Shown here: piece by piece, positions 8,956-18,005 of the stretch
How positions within the stretch are numbered: the first letter of the stretch is position 1
Layout: every line of letters begins with the position of its first letter
The notes under the pieces: model-generated
What the model was told of the DNA's origin: nothing
Database searches by the model: none
The model's input: only the letters and a program-made list of their open reading frames with translations
Program-made: the position numbers and the translations under genes
NCBI RefSeq assembly: GCF_007997285.1
Contig: NZ_VORX01000007.1
Coordinates: forward strand, 116,790-180,789
Length of the DNA stretch: 64,000 nt
Origin: Gelidibacter salicanalis
GTDB taxonomy: Bacteria; Bacteroidota; Bacteroidia; Flavobacteriales; Flavobacteriaceae
Reading direction: 5' to 3'

Positions 8956-10248
8956 CTATTTACGCTTGTAACTTACTTTCCATAGTGCATTTCCTGAATC
9001 ATCGTTCACCAGCAAATCACCTTGTGGCGTTACGGTTACGGCTACGGGGCGTCCGTAAACATCTGTCCCATTTTTATCCGCGATAAACCCAGTTAAAAAA
9101 TCTTCAGGCTGTTTTGGTGCGCCATTTTCAAAAGGAATAAAAACCACTTTGTACCCTGACAGTATTGAACGGTTCCAGGAGCCATGTTGTCCAACAAAGG
9201 CGCCATTTCTATACTTTTCTGGGAAGGCTTTAGCGTCGTAAAAGGTGAACCCTAACGAAGCAGTGTGTGGGCCTAAAGGCACATCAGGAATAATTGATTT
9301 TGCCACCATTTCCGGAGCTTTTCCTTCTAATCTTGGATCCTCAATTTGACCAAAATAGGCATAAGGCCATCCATAAAATCCGCCTTCTTTAACACTGGTG
9401 GCATAATCAGGTACCAATTCGTCCCCAAGTTCATCACGTTCGTTAATGGCGGACCACAATTCGCCATTGACAGGATTCCAGTCCATACCAACCGGATTTC
9501 TTAATCCGCTAGCATATATTTTTTCATCAGAACCATCTAAATTAACCACCAAAATATTGGCGCGTCTAATTTCCTCCTCCATACCATGTTCGCTCACATT
9601 ACTGGCCGAACCTACTGAAATATAAATTTTATCTTGAGCAGCATTAGTAATGATGTTTCGGGTCCAATGGTTGTTATACCCACCCGCCGGTAGCGACACA
9701 ATTTTCTCGCCCTTTACATCTTTCAATGACGTCTGATTGGTTTTATAGGGGTATTTATAAAGTCCATCCGTATTAGCTACGTAGAAAAAATTATCAATAA
9801 TCAACATACCAAAAGGTTGATTCAAATCGTCGAGAAAGGTTTCCCTAACCTCAAATTTACCGTCATTATTTTTATCGCGGAGTACGGAAATTTTACCGGA
9901 TGATTTTCCTGTAGAAGCTTCACTCACAAATAAGTCGCCATTGGGACCAAAATAAGACCAACGCGGATTATCAAAACCGTCAGCATATTTAGTCACGGTA
10001 AAGCCTTCAGGTGCGGTTGGTAGGGTGTTTTCAGGCCAATCTACCAAGGTGTTTTGTTTCGCTACAGATTCCGTTGCGTAGGGCGCGGCGAGAATTAATT
10101 CTCCAACTGCAGTCATAACAGTATCGCCGGTGTGCACTTTTTGTTGCTGAACCTCATTGGTCTTTTCCATATTTTTTTCTGTGTCCGATTTACAGGACGC
10201 CAGAAGGAACAGGCCAATAATACTAAATGTTTGAATGTATATTCTCAT
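8956..10248 (-). CDS. PQQ-dependent sugar dehydrogenase (sorbosone dehydrogenase family) lipoprotein
   Basis: 430 residues. The signal peptide ends FLLASC with Cys19 as the lipidation site. The beta-propeller (about 75-428) carries family motifs: GPNGDLFVSEASTG, NQPFGMLI, GLRNPVGMDWNP, GGFYGWPYAYFG, GQHGSWNRS and VYGRPVAVTVTPQGDLLVND. Family members oxidise sugars or sugar aldehydes with pyrroloquinoline quinone in the periplasm or on the outer membrane. It is first in a two-gene unit with the TonB-dependent receptor. No pqq biosynthesis gene is in the window, so cofactor import is plausible. The substrate is unknown. Confidence 0.85.
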   Translation of the reverse strand: MRIYIQTFSIIGLFLLASCKSDTEKNMEKTNEVQQQKVHTGDTVMTAVGELILAAPYATESVAKQNTLVDWPENTLPTAPEGFTVTKYADGFDNPRWSYFGPNGDLFVSEASTGKSSGKISVLRDKNNDGKFEVRETFLDDLNQPFGMLIIDNFFYVANTDGLYKYPYKTNQTSLKDVKGEKIVSLPAGGYNNHWTRNIITNAAQDKIYISVGSASNVSEHGMEEEIRRANILVVNLDGSDEKIYASGLRNPVGMDWNPVNGELWSAINERDELGDELVPDYATSVKEGGFYGWPYAYFGQIEDPRLEGKAPEMVAKSIIPDVPLGPHTASLGFTFYDAKAFPEKYRNGAFVGQHGSWNRSILSGYKVVFIPFENGAPKQPEDFLTGFIADKNGTDVYGRPVAVTVTPQGDLLVNDDSGNALWKVSYKRK

Positions 10249-10375
10249 AAAATTAGTTTTTCATAAAGTTAGGAATACTGGTATAAGTTCTGAACTCCAT
10301 TAGATAAAATTGTAGCAGAGATGATCTTTTTTTTTATTTGAAGTTTTATAACTTCAGTTCATAAGTCGTTGAAGA

Positions 10376-11383
10376 TTATTTTGTCGTCCCCCTTAGAATC
10401 AAATTTGTTTTAATGGTTTTGGTAACGTGTGTAGTGGTGTTTTTTTTATTTAATCGATCAATCAAGAGCTCGACGGTAGCCTTGCCAATATCCATGGTAT
10501 GTTGAGATATTGTAGACAGTTTGGGATCCGTAAAGACAAGCACATTCTCATCAGAAAAACCAATAATCGATAGGTCTTCTGGAACCTTAAAGCCTTTTTT
10601 TAAAGCTTTATGTAAGGCGACTACCCCAGAAGTATTGTCGATGGAAAGGATGCCGTCAACTTTTGGATTTGACATAAAAAGGTTTTTAATGCTTGCTTCC
10701 ACATCATTATCTTTATTAACATGGATAACGATTGGCGGTTGCTTATAATCGATATTTTCTTCAAAAGCTTTAAGATAGCCATTGGTTCTAAGTTTACCAA
10801 CACTCAACTCTTCAATCTCACTTACGAGTACAATATATTTACGCCCTTCACTTAACAAATGTTTGGTGGCTTCATAAGAAGCGCCAAAATCGTCTATAAT
10901 CACTTTATCACATTCAATATCTTCAGCCACTCGATCAAATAATACAACAGGAATATCTTTTTTTAAGATCGTGGTTATATGATCCATACTATTTTTTACT
11001 TGAGTTTCTTCTGCAATCGACATAATAAAGCCATCAACACTGCCATTAGACAGCAATTGGAGACTGCTCATTTCTTTTGAAAGTAATTCATTAGACACAC
11101 AAGTGATAAGGTTATAACCTTGCTTGGTGGCTTCCATCTCAATAGCGTATAAGGCTTTGGCGAAAAAATGGTTGAGCACGTTTGGAATGATCACCCCCAA
11201 AGTTTTCGTCTTATTGCTTTTCAAACTCAAAGCCATGCGATTGGGCTGATAATCAAGGTGTTTTGCTAATTCTTGAACACGTTGAATGGTATCTTTACTG
11301 ATTTCTTCGCTATTATGTAAAGCTTTAGAAACTGTTGATACAGAAACATTTAATTGTTCTGCTAATTGTTTGAGCGTTACCAT
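10376..11383 (-). CDS. LacI family transcriptional regulator
   Basis: 335 residues: N-terminal helix-turn-helix (VTLKQLAEQLNVSVSTVSKALH, residues 2-23), hinge helix with YQPNRMALSLKSNKTKTLGV, then a periplasmic-binding-protein-like sensor domain (about 60-332) with VDGILSIDNTSGVVALHKAL and DLSIIGFSDE. It probably responds to a sugar-like ligand. It lies 127 bp upstream of the dehydrogenase-receptor unit on the same strand and downstream of the esterase gene, so it may control these neighbours; no operator was identified. Length is normal. Confidence 0.92.
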   Translation of the reverse strand: MVTLKQLAEQLNVSVSTVSKALHNSEEISKDTIQRVQELAKHLDYQPNRMALSLKSNKTKTLGVIIPNVLNHFFAKALYAIEMEATKQGYNLITCVSNELLSKEMSSLQLLSNGSVDGFIMSIAEETQVKNSMDHITTILKKDIPVVLFDRVAEDIECDKVIIDDFGASYEATKHLLSEGRKYIVLVSEIEELSVGKLRTNGYLKAFEENIDYKQPPIVIHVNKDNDVEASIKNLFMSNPKVDGILSIDNTSGVVALHKALKKGFKVPEDLSIIGFSDENVLVFTDPKLSTISQHTMDIGKATVELLIDRLNKKNTTTHVTKTIKTNLILRGTTK

Positions 11384-11483
11384 GGATAATTATAATTAAG
11401 AAAATGTTTGCTAAATGTACAGTCTTTTCAAGAGATTACTGCTATGTCCCTAAATTTATTGAGTATGAGTGATATTACTTTCA

Positions 11484-12371
11484 TTAAGACTTTTTAATTA
11501 TTCTTACGGTCTGTACAATCTCTTTTTTAGAGATGGTTTGTTTAAAAAAATCAAACACACCATCCATCTGATCAAAAGGAATAGAAGACAACTCATGCTT
11601 GCCACCAACCACTTTATATAAGTAATAAGGCATTTGCAATTCCAATAATCTATCCACAATGGTTGCTGAACCATCTAGCATAATGTAGCCCTTCCTCTCC
11701 GGCTTACACATATGATGTGCGGCACTAGCAAATGGTACAATAGTGTCAGCGGTGCCGTGAAAAAATACGGACGGCAAAGCGTTTTCCTTGGTTACATAAT
11801 CAGCATTGACCATCGCACCCGCTAAAGAGAATACGCCGGCAAATTTGACATCATTATACTTTTTTAAATCGTCAACAAAATACTCGCGCATATATACGGC
11901 ATTCAACATGCCCTCAGCACCAGCACTACTTCCTCCTGCAATTATTTTGCTTACGTCAGCGCCTAATATTTTTTTGTTTTCGGAAATAAATTTTGCGGCA
12001 TCTAAAAAATCGATGGTTGCACTTTTAAAGGTGGACAGTTTATCAGCTTTAGGGCAATCACAACCAAATCCTGTTGCTTGACCTTTACGGGTTAATCGGT
12101 AAGAAATAAATACGGCTAAATATCCCCTTTCGGCCGCCATTTCACCTAATTTTACTTCACTCGGATAATTTCGCGCTCCCCCAACAAAGCCGCCACCATG
12201 CATCCAGAGCATTACCGGCAATGAATCATTTTTTTTCATGTCTTTAGGTTTGTAGACATCCATTTTAAGAGTATCTATCCCTTTAACGGCATAGGTATAG
12301 GTGGTAACGTTGGACTGAGCGCTGACAAAACTTGTTATAGCAATAAAAACGTAAAATATATAGTTCTTCAT
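11484..12371 (-). CDS. Secreted alpha/beta-hydrolase fold esterase
   Basis: 295 residues from the preferred ATG at 12371, which begins a good signal peptide (MKNYIFYVFIAITSFVSAQS). A longer frame starting at 12398 would bury it. Catalytic elements are visible: oxyanion-hole motif MHGGGFVGG, nucleophile elbow GGSSAG, acid in HGTADTIVPF and histidine in GGKHEL. These match carboxylesterase/BD-FAE-like enzymes that remove acyl groups from glycans or small esters in the periplasm or outside. It contains several Cys (FGCDCP), which may form disulfides. Transcribed ahead of the LacI gene. Substrate unknown. Confidence 0.85.
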   Translation of the reverse strand: MKNYIFYVFIAITSFVSAQSNVTTYTYAVKGIDTLKMDVYKPKDMKKNDSLPVMLWMHGGGFVGGARNYPSEVKLGEMAAERGYLAVFISYRLTRKGQATGFGCDCPKADKLSTFKSATIDFLDAAKFISENKKILGADVSKIIAGGSSAGAEGMLNAVYMREYFVDDLKKYNDVKFAGVFSLAGAMVNADYVTKENALPSVFFHGTADTIVPFASAAHHMCKPERKGYIMLDGSATIVDRLLELQMPYYLYKVVGGKHELSSIPFDQMDGVFDFFKQTISKKEIVQTVRIIKKS

Positions 12372-12611
12372 AATGTTTGGGGACTTTTGATATCTCATTT
12401 AAACGTGGGTGACAATATAAAATGTCATGCCCCAATGGGCTTCTAAATGTAACGCGTAAAAATATCAATTAAAGTTTAATTATAACCATTGCAAGACGCT
12501 GTAATATAAGTGGCAGTCCGTTGATATTTCGAATGTAAAAATAATGGAACCCTATTCTTTTGAAAGACGAATCCGGACTGATTTTGAAATGAAAAACTGT
12601 ATTATTTGACT

Positions 12612-12619
12612 TACTTTTG
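12612..12619 (+). promoter_or_regulatory. Possible promoter box TACTTTTG with very short leader
   Basis: TACTTTTG fits the TAnnTTTG -7 consensus and ends 8 bp before the start codon of the downstream membrane hydrolase. If used, the transcript would be almost leaderless. A TTTG lies at 12583-12586, but the 25-bp spacing is longer than usual, so support is modest. Confidence 0.35.
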
Positions 12620-12627
12620 CAGCCATT

Positions 12628-13626
12628 ATGGATTCACTTACACAAATTATTTTGGGCGCCGCTGTTGGCGAGGCTGTTTTAGGAAAAAAAGTTGGTAATA
12701 AGGCGATGCTCTATGGCGCTATTGCCGGAACCATTCCAGATTTGGATATCTTTTCATCTTATTTTACCGATACTGTAACGGCGTTGCAAATCCATAGAGG
12801 TTTTACCCATTCCATCGTGTTTTCTGTACTCTTCGCTCCTGTCTTCGGCTGGTTGGTGTCCCGCTATGAACGCTATAAAGATTTTAAAGGTTGGGCGTGG
12901 TTGTTCTTCTGGGCTTTCGTGACCCATCCTATTTTAGATGCACACACCACTTGGGGGACGCAATTGTTTTGGCCTTTAGAAGAACGCCTTGCTTTTAAAA
13001 CCATTTTCGTGATTGATCCGTTGTACACCTTACCTTTTTTAGTGTTTTTAATTCTGGCGATGCTTCAGAATCACAGCTCCAAAAAAAGACGATTTTATAA
13101 TAACGCGGGTTTGATATTAAGTGGTTGCTATTTGCTCTTGACCTTCTTATTGAAATGGATAGCGGTTGCAAAATTTGAATCGGCTTTAGAAGCCCAGCAA
13201 ATTGCGTATCAGCAAATAGACACCCGTCCAGCACCGCTCAACACGATTTTATGGAGTGCTAATGTTGAAACGAAAGACAGTTATGTATTAGGGTATTATT
13301 CCTTTTTCGATTCCCAACCTATCACTTTTGAAACGTATCAAAAAAATCATCAGCTTTTGGGGGACCTTAGGAATGACCCCAAAGTGCAGCAGATGACTGG
13401 TATTTCAAAAGGATGGTACACTATTTTTGAAAAGGATGGAAAACTTTTATATAACGATTTGCGATTTGGCGTCTTGAGTATGACGCCAGGATCTCAAGAT
13501 TTTGTGTTTCAATACGAAATTGCTACGGACGATCAAGGCAAGGTGCATTTTGTTGAACAGGAAAAATCGCCTCGTGACGTCAAAAAGTTGATGTCCGATT
13601 TGTGGTCTAGGATTAAAGGAAATTAA
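12628..13626 (+). CDS. Membrane-bound metal-dependent hydrolase (YdjM/DUF457 family)
   Basis: 332 residues. It begins MDSLTQIILGAAVGEAVLGK and carries the family metal motifs IHRGFTHSIVFS (about residues 55-66) and HPILDAHTTWGTQLFWP (about 99-115), within four or so membrane helices; the C-terminal third is soluble. These proteins resemble LexA-regulated inner-membrane hydrolases such as YdjM. Their substrates are unknown, although phospholipase-C-like chemistry has been suggested for the family. It is monocistronic by position, with a universal stress gene 228 bp downstream. Confidence 0.85.
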   Translation: MDSLTQIILGAAVGEAVLGKKVGNKAMLYGAIAGTIPDLDIFSSYFTDTVTALQIHRGFTHSIVFSVLFAPVFGWLVSRYERYKDFKGWAWLFFWAFVTHPILDAHTTWGTQLFWPLEERLAFKTIFVIDPLYTLPFLVFLILAMLQNHSSKKRRFYNNAGLILSGCYLLLTFLLKWIAVAKFESALEAQQIAYQQIDTRPAPLNTILWSANVETKDSYVLGYYSFFDSQPITFETYQKNHQLLGDLRNDPKVQQMTGISKGWYTIFEKDGKLLYNDLRFGVLSMTPGSQDFVFQYEIATDDQGKVHFVEQEKSPRDVKKLMSDLWSRIKGN

Positions 13627-13774
13627 CTAAGGCCTATCACACACTTCATATTTCAAAAAATGATTCTATTTTGCTTAGTAACCATTATATATATTGAAAA
13701 TCATGATTCCTTTCTGTGTGTTCAACATATCAATCAGAATTGTAAAAGGCGATTTTTAAGCTGATATATGTCAT

Positions 13775-13804
13775 TTTGCCATTACATTTAAAACTCTAAA
13801 TTTA
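13775..13804 (+). promoter_or_regulatory. Probable promoter of the universal stress protein gene
   Basis: TTTG (13775-13778), an 18-bp spacer and TAAATTTA (13797-13804) approximate the Bacteroidota promoter TTTG-N19-TAnnTTTG with one mismatch in the last base. The predicted start is about 45 nt upstream of the ATG. Confidence 0.42.
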
Positions 13805-13854
13805 CATCTCTAAAAAACCTTAACTTTATTTCATAGAAATAATTAAATAATAGC

Positions 13855-14691
13855 ATGAGACATCAAATTCTAGTACCAACAGATTTTTCAGACAACGCAT
13901 GGAGTGCCGCGCTTTACGCTTTAAAATTGTATGCCAATACACCTTGCACGTTTTATTTTTCGCATGCTTGGACGTTTTTGAACTCAGGATCACGAGGTCA
14001 CATTTCGTCAAGTTATATAGAGCCTTTGATTGAGAATGCAAAGGAACAGCTAGAAGCTTTAAAGGATAGAGCAAAACTGGAAAGTACCAATAGCGACCAT
14101 CAGTTTGAAACAATTTTTAGTTATGGTTCTCTGATGGACTCTGTAGAATTTGCCAATAAAGAACACAATATTGATTTAGTGGTGATGGGCACTAAAGGTG
14201 CTACGGGGGCAAAAAAGATATTTTTAGGAAGTAATGCCGTAACCGTCATTAATAAAGTAAGACGTGCACCAGTTTTGCTTGTACCTAAGAAGAGTAAGTT
14301 TGAAACGCCTAAAAAGATTTTATTTCCAAATGCGTTCAGCAGATTTTTTGGGGAGGAAATTAAGCGCGTGAAACAATTAGCCCAACTACACGGATCGTCT
14401 ATTGACATTCTTCATATTAACAAGAAGGATACGTTATCTGATCTGCAAAATTCTAATTTAGAAAGTTTAAAGGCCGAATTAGCAGACTTTGAATTTAATT
14501 TTAATTGGTTACCAGATTACAACTCGAAAGCGATTGCCATTACGGATTTCATTAAGGATAACGACATCAACATTCTGACCATGATTAATTATGAGCATAG
14601 TTTTATTGAGAATTTAGTTAAGGAGCCAATCATCAAAAAACTAGGCTTCCATTCAAAAATCCCATTTATGGTGATTCCAAGAATCGATTAA
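13855..14691 (+). CDS. Universal stress protein, tandem UspA domains
   Basis: 278 residues composed of two Usp domains (about 1-145 and 150-275). The first has the ATP-binding pattern MGTKGATGAKKIFLGSNAV followed by RRAPVLLVPKK. The second has FIENLVKEPIIKKLGF and PFMVIPRI but lacks a clear G-2x-G-9x-G motif, so only the first domain is likely to bind nucleotide. Usp proteins are cytoplasmic and respond to stress or energy state. The gene has its own promoter candidate and ends before a bidirectional terminator. Confidence 0.9.
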   Translation: MRHQILVPTDFSDNAWSAALYALKLYANTPCTFYFSHAWTFLNSGSRGHISSSYIEPLIENAKEQLEALKDRAKLESTNSDHQFETIFSYGSLMDSVEFANKEHNIDLVVMGTKGATGAKKIFLGSNAVTVINKVRRAPVLLVPKKSKFETPKKILFPNAFSRFFGEEIKRVKQLAQLHGSSIDILHINKKDTLSDLQNSNLESLKAELADFEFNFNWLPDYNSKAIAITDFIKDNDINILTMINYEHSFIENLVKEPIIKKLGFHSKIPFMVIPRID

Positions 14692-14747
14692 GGAAATATT
14701 AATATTTTAATAATTATAATTGGTGTACACCCTTTTAAAAAATACAA

Positions 14748-14772
14748 AAAGCGACTCCAAAAGGGTCGCTTT
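14748..14772. terminator. Bidirectional intrinsic terminator
   Basis: AAAGCGAC (14748-14755) pairs perfectly with GTCGCTTT (14765-14772) around a 9-nt loop. A-rich and T-rich flanks on both sides suit termination of the convergent usp gene (plus) and the small hypothetical gene (minus). Confidence 0.75.
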
Positions 14773-14805
14773 AATATTATAAAATGGTTAGTCATATAAG
14801 TGCAA

Positions 14806-15129
14806 CTAAGCTACTTCAGTTAACCAACGTTGTACAAAGACATCATTCCTTGCATGCCATTGCGTATGGATGGCATATAAAAATCCGTTTCTCTCAAATT
14901 CATAAGCCCAAGTGTAGCGGTCCATACCTTTTTCATCTTTAATCGCTTCAGCCTTCTCAGCTTCAGTAAAATGGGTTGGTACTTTTAAAAGTAATGGGGT
15001 TTTAATATCAAACACTACTTTTGAATGCGATTTTTTGCAGAACTTGTCTAAATCAGCATCAGATAAATTTTGAAGTGCGTTGGAAATTTTCTCTTGGATT
15101 TCAGTATTGGAATAGATTCTTTGACTCAT
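14806..15129 (-). CDS. Hypothetical protein, 107 aa
   Basis: A soluble 107-residue protein, MSQRIYSNTEIQEKISNALQ..., without signal peptide or membrane helix. The second half is aromatic-rich (DRYTWAYEFERNGFLYAIHT, then QWHARNDVFVQRW). I do not recognise the family. Codon use resembles the neighbours, the frame is clean, and a terminator follows the stop, so it is probably a real, monocistronic gene. It is divergent from nothing obvious; the GH9-CE4 gene lies upstream on the same strand after a 206-bp gap. Confidence 0.7.
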   Translation of the reverse strand: MSQRIYSNTEIQEKISNALQNLSDADLDKFCKKSHSKVVFDIKTPLLLKVPTHFTEAEKAEAIKDEKGMDRYTWAYEFERNGFLYAIHTQWHARNDVFVQRWLTEVA

Positions 15130-15335
15130 AATTAAGGTGATTTCACCATGTTTTTGATTACTTACTATAACCGTTAGCGCTTATATAACGCCTTGTATTT
15201 TGATTATTAGGAAGACGGCAAAGATAGTGAGAAGTTTTATATTTTTTAAGACCAATTTAAATAATCCCTGACATTACTAAATGAATTTCGACTCCTTAGT
15301 ATGTCAAGGTTTTGGTTATAGTGATTGATTTGGGG

Positions 15336-17849
15336 TTATTTCTTTAACTCCAAAAGATCAACTAAACTTTCAAACTCATAGCCCCGTTCTTTTAAAGTCA
15401 TAATCAACTCATCCAATTTTTTATAAAATTTATCGGTACGATCCGGATGCGTCCCCACATGGGAGAGCAATAAAAACCCATTCATACCATTGGTTTTTTC
15501 ATAACTTAATACAGAGTTGAAAATGTCCTCTGAACTCCTGTAATTCTTAAGTTCTGGGGTTGTGTAGTCAGCATGAGACAAGGTGCCTTTAGTGTAATTA
15601 ATCATGGTGATTCCCATTTGATCTGCCCATTGGGTGATGATGTTGTCGTTCCACTCAAATAGTGGTAAAAAGTAGGGCGCCTCTTCTTTTAGGATTCCAA
15701 ATGTTTTCATTTCAGAATAGTTGGCCTTGAGATCGTTTTGAAACTCCTCTTGACTTACCAAACGTTTTTTATCTCCTGTCCAATCGTTATATAACAAGTG
15801 TTTATCAGAATGTGCGCCCAAGTAATGTCCGGCTTGTTTTGCCTTTTTAATAAAAGGTGAAAAGGTCTCATTTCGGTAGAAATCTCCGGTTAAAAAGAAT
15901 GCTCCTTTGATACCGTGCTTTTCTAAAACGCGTAATATCATCTCTGCCCCATCGGCATGTTCGTCAGCAGAAAACAGTAAGCTTATTGATTTTTTTGATA
16001 TATCACCTCTAACAATAGCTCCGGTTTCATCATAGCTATAGCTCTTTTTTTGATGCCCTTTTGCCCTACTTTCACTTTCAAGTGACGCTAGATAATAGAC
16101 TAAAGAAGCCGTTCCATCCATGGTAGGTTCATTGGTAGCATAGCTTCCTACATCATCCTGATACACGACCAAATCCGATTGAAAACGAGCGTATTCATCG
16201 GCATTGTGAAGTTCTACACCTATTAAACTGTTGGCGATAGACGCATAAACTGGCCCGTCTATCAATCCGCCGTTAGTTGGATACCCTTCCAAAAGGGTCA
16301 AGGAAGAATGCGGATCAACCGGCGTGTCACCAAAACTTGGAAGTCCTACGATCATGGAGGTTCCCCAAATATTACAGCCAAACAACCAATCGCGCAATGC
16401 TGCTTCCATTTCTAAATACGTGTCATCTGCGGTCAGATTATGATACAATTTACTTTGGGTGACGGCAGCGGTAACGAAGTTATTGGAACACCACACAAAC
16501 GGGATGCCGATGTAAAATGGATTATCCTTGCCGCGTTCGTGCAACAGCTGTAAACCTTCTTGATAGTAGGAAGACACTTCCTTTTTCTCATCTGCTACCA
16601 GCGACGTGGCCAACTCATGATGTCCAGCGTTCAAGAATGGGTAGTACTGGTAATGTAAGATGGTATCTCGGCCAATCCAAGGCGTAATTTTTTCTTCAGC
16701 CGCATATTTTAAGGCGCTCTTTTTATAGTTTTCATTTCCGGTCAATTTATATAGACTACTTGCTGCCAATTCCAAATCATCCACCCAATTGTCCTCTTCG
16801 TAAAAATATGGCGAACGCCCTGGTGCCGTTTGGCTTACTCCCGGATGTAATTCGCCATAGATATATGCTTCTTCGGCACGCTTGCCTAGATGTTTAGCAT
16901 ATTCAGGATAAAATTCACCCAAAACTTCTGCCCCAATAGCAAATGCTGAGGCAAATTTTCCCGCAGTTGATGCAGCTCCTGTCGATCTATTTTTATACTT
17001 AAGAATACCTTGTTTCTCACCACTTGCCAAATACACGGGACGACCTTTGTGATTAGGATCGTAAACTACCGTGTCCTTATGTGGTAAACGGTATCCGGCG
17101 TGATCACGATCATCTGCAATTTGATTATAATATTCGATAGACGATGGATTCATTTGCTTGAGCCAATCCATTCCAAATTTGGCTTCATCAATGACGTCTG
17201 GAATCCCATTCGGACCTGGCAATCCCGCTGCTTCATAAGCATCGCCAAAGGCTTCAGGATTATCGCGGTAAGCAAACAATAATTGGAACACAGCATTCGC
17301 CGATGTGGCCGTGTATTGTAAATAATCAGAGGCATCGTGCCATCCACCCGTGGCATCGATACGCTGCCCTACTTTGTCAGGATTATAAAGAACATAACCA
17401 TCATCCAAATGACAAGAGGCCGTTAAAAAGGGATTGTAACCACACCGTTGTTGACGCATATATTCCAGTAGAAAGTCGGCGGTATGGTCATATACATCTG
17501 CATTAATCCGAAAGACAGGTGATTTTACACCATTGGCCAAAAGGTAATAGCTACCTGGGGTATGAAACGCACTAAAATTTAATCGGTAGGATGATGCAAA
17601 AGGACCGTATGCACCCTTGGCTTCTGGTGATCTTGAACTGAACACAAGATTGTGCGTTTTGGCATCGTGTAAAGAAAAGGCTTTCAGGGTCTCCGCCTCC
17701 AAAGCACCAAAAACAGCTACTTTAATGGCGTCTGGTGTGTATCCCAATTGATTGATTCTGATGACCGCATTGTCTTCGGTTGGCGACGCATATGAGGTCG
17801 TAATTGAAGCGCATATGATCAGGCTAAGACATAAGAACACTTTTTTCAT
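15336..17849 (-). CDS. Fusion enzyme: GH9 glycosidase plus CE4-like polysaccharide deacetylase
   Basis: 837 residues: signal peptide (1-21), Ig-like CelD_N domain (about 26-115), GH9 catalytic domain (about 120-592) with GGWHDASDY at 168-176 (catalytic Asp) and NEPTMDG at 573-579 (acid Glu574), then a NodB/CE4-like domain (about 618-835). The CE4 part has HSDKH (680-684, metal His pair) and LLLSHVGTH (794-801), but motif 1 reads SADEHADG rather than TFDDG and motif 3 lacks the Arg of RxPY. GH9 includes cellulases and exo-glucosaminidases; beside GlcNAc genes, deacetylation followed by glucosamine release is a reasonable inference. A terminator lies just upstream, so it is not tightly co-transcribed with the NamZ gene. 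Confidence 0.87.
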   Translation of the reverse strand: MKKVFLCLSLIICASITTSYASPTEDNAVIRINQLGYTPDAIKVAVFGALEAETLKAFSLHDAKTHNLVFSSRSPEAKGAYGPFASSYRLNFSAFHTPGSYYLLANGVKSPVFRINADVYDHTADFLLEYMRQQRCGYNPFLTASCHLDDGYVLYNPDKVGQRIDATGGWHDASDYLQYTATSANAVFQLLFAYRDNPEAFGDAYEAAGLPGPNGIPDVIDEAKFGMDWLKQMNPSSIEYYNQIADDRDHAGYRLPHKDTVVYDPNHKGRPVYLASGEKQGILKYKNRSTGAASTAGKFASAFAIGAEVLGEFYPEYAKHLGKRAEEAYIYGELHPGVSQTAPGRSPYFYEEDNWVDDLELAASSLYKLTGNENYKKSALKYAAEEKITPWIGRDTILHYQYYPFLNAGHHELATSLVADEKKEVSSYYQEGLQLLHERGKDNPFYIGIPFVWCSNNFVTAAVTQSKLYHNLTADDTYLEMEAALRDWLFGCNIWGTSMIVGLPSFGDTPVDPHSSLTLLEGYPTNGGLIDGPVYASIANSLIGVELHNADEYARFQSDLVVYQDDVGSYATNEPTMDGTASLVYYLASLESESRAKGHQKKSYSYDETGAIVRGDISKKSISLLFSADEHADGAEMILRVLEKHGIKGAFFLTGDFYRNETFSPFIKKAKQAGHYLGAHSDKHLLYNDWTGDKKRLVSQEEFQNDLKANYSEMKTFGILKEEAPYFLPLFEWNDNIITQWADQMGITMINYTKGTLSHADYTTPELKNYRSSEDIFNSVLSYEKTNGMNGFLLLSHVGTHPDRTDKFYKKLDELIMTLKERGYEFESLVDLLELKK

Positions 17850-17869
17850 CTTTTTATGGAGTTTTTAGT

Positions 17870-17927
17870 TAAAAAAAAATGGATGCTAAGCTGCTAAACA
17901 TAAATTTACTGAGCAGTAGCATCCATT
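17870..17927 (-). terminator. Terminator of the symporter-murQ-GH3-NamZ operon
   Basis: Read on the minus strand, AATGGATGCTA (17927-17917) pairs with TAGCATCCATT (17888-17878), with an inner CTGCT/AGCAG pairing, and is followed by a run of T. The 11-bp stem is perfect. It lies about 80 bp after the NamZ stop and just before the GH9-CE4 start. Confidence 0.85.
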
Positions 17928-18005
17928 GATAATTGGTAGTTGTTATCGGCTGTAACCCTTATTAGATGTCTCATTAAAGTACATCAACGTCATTATTCAC
18001 ACCTA

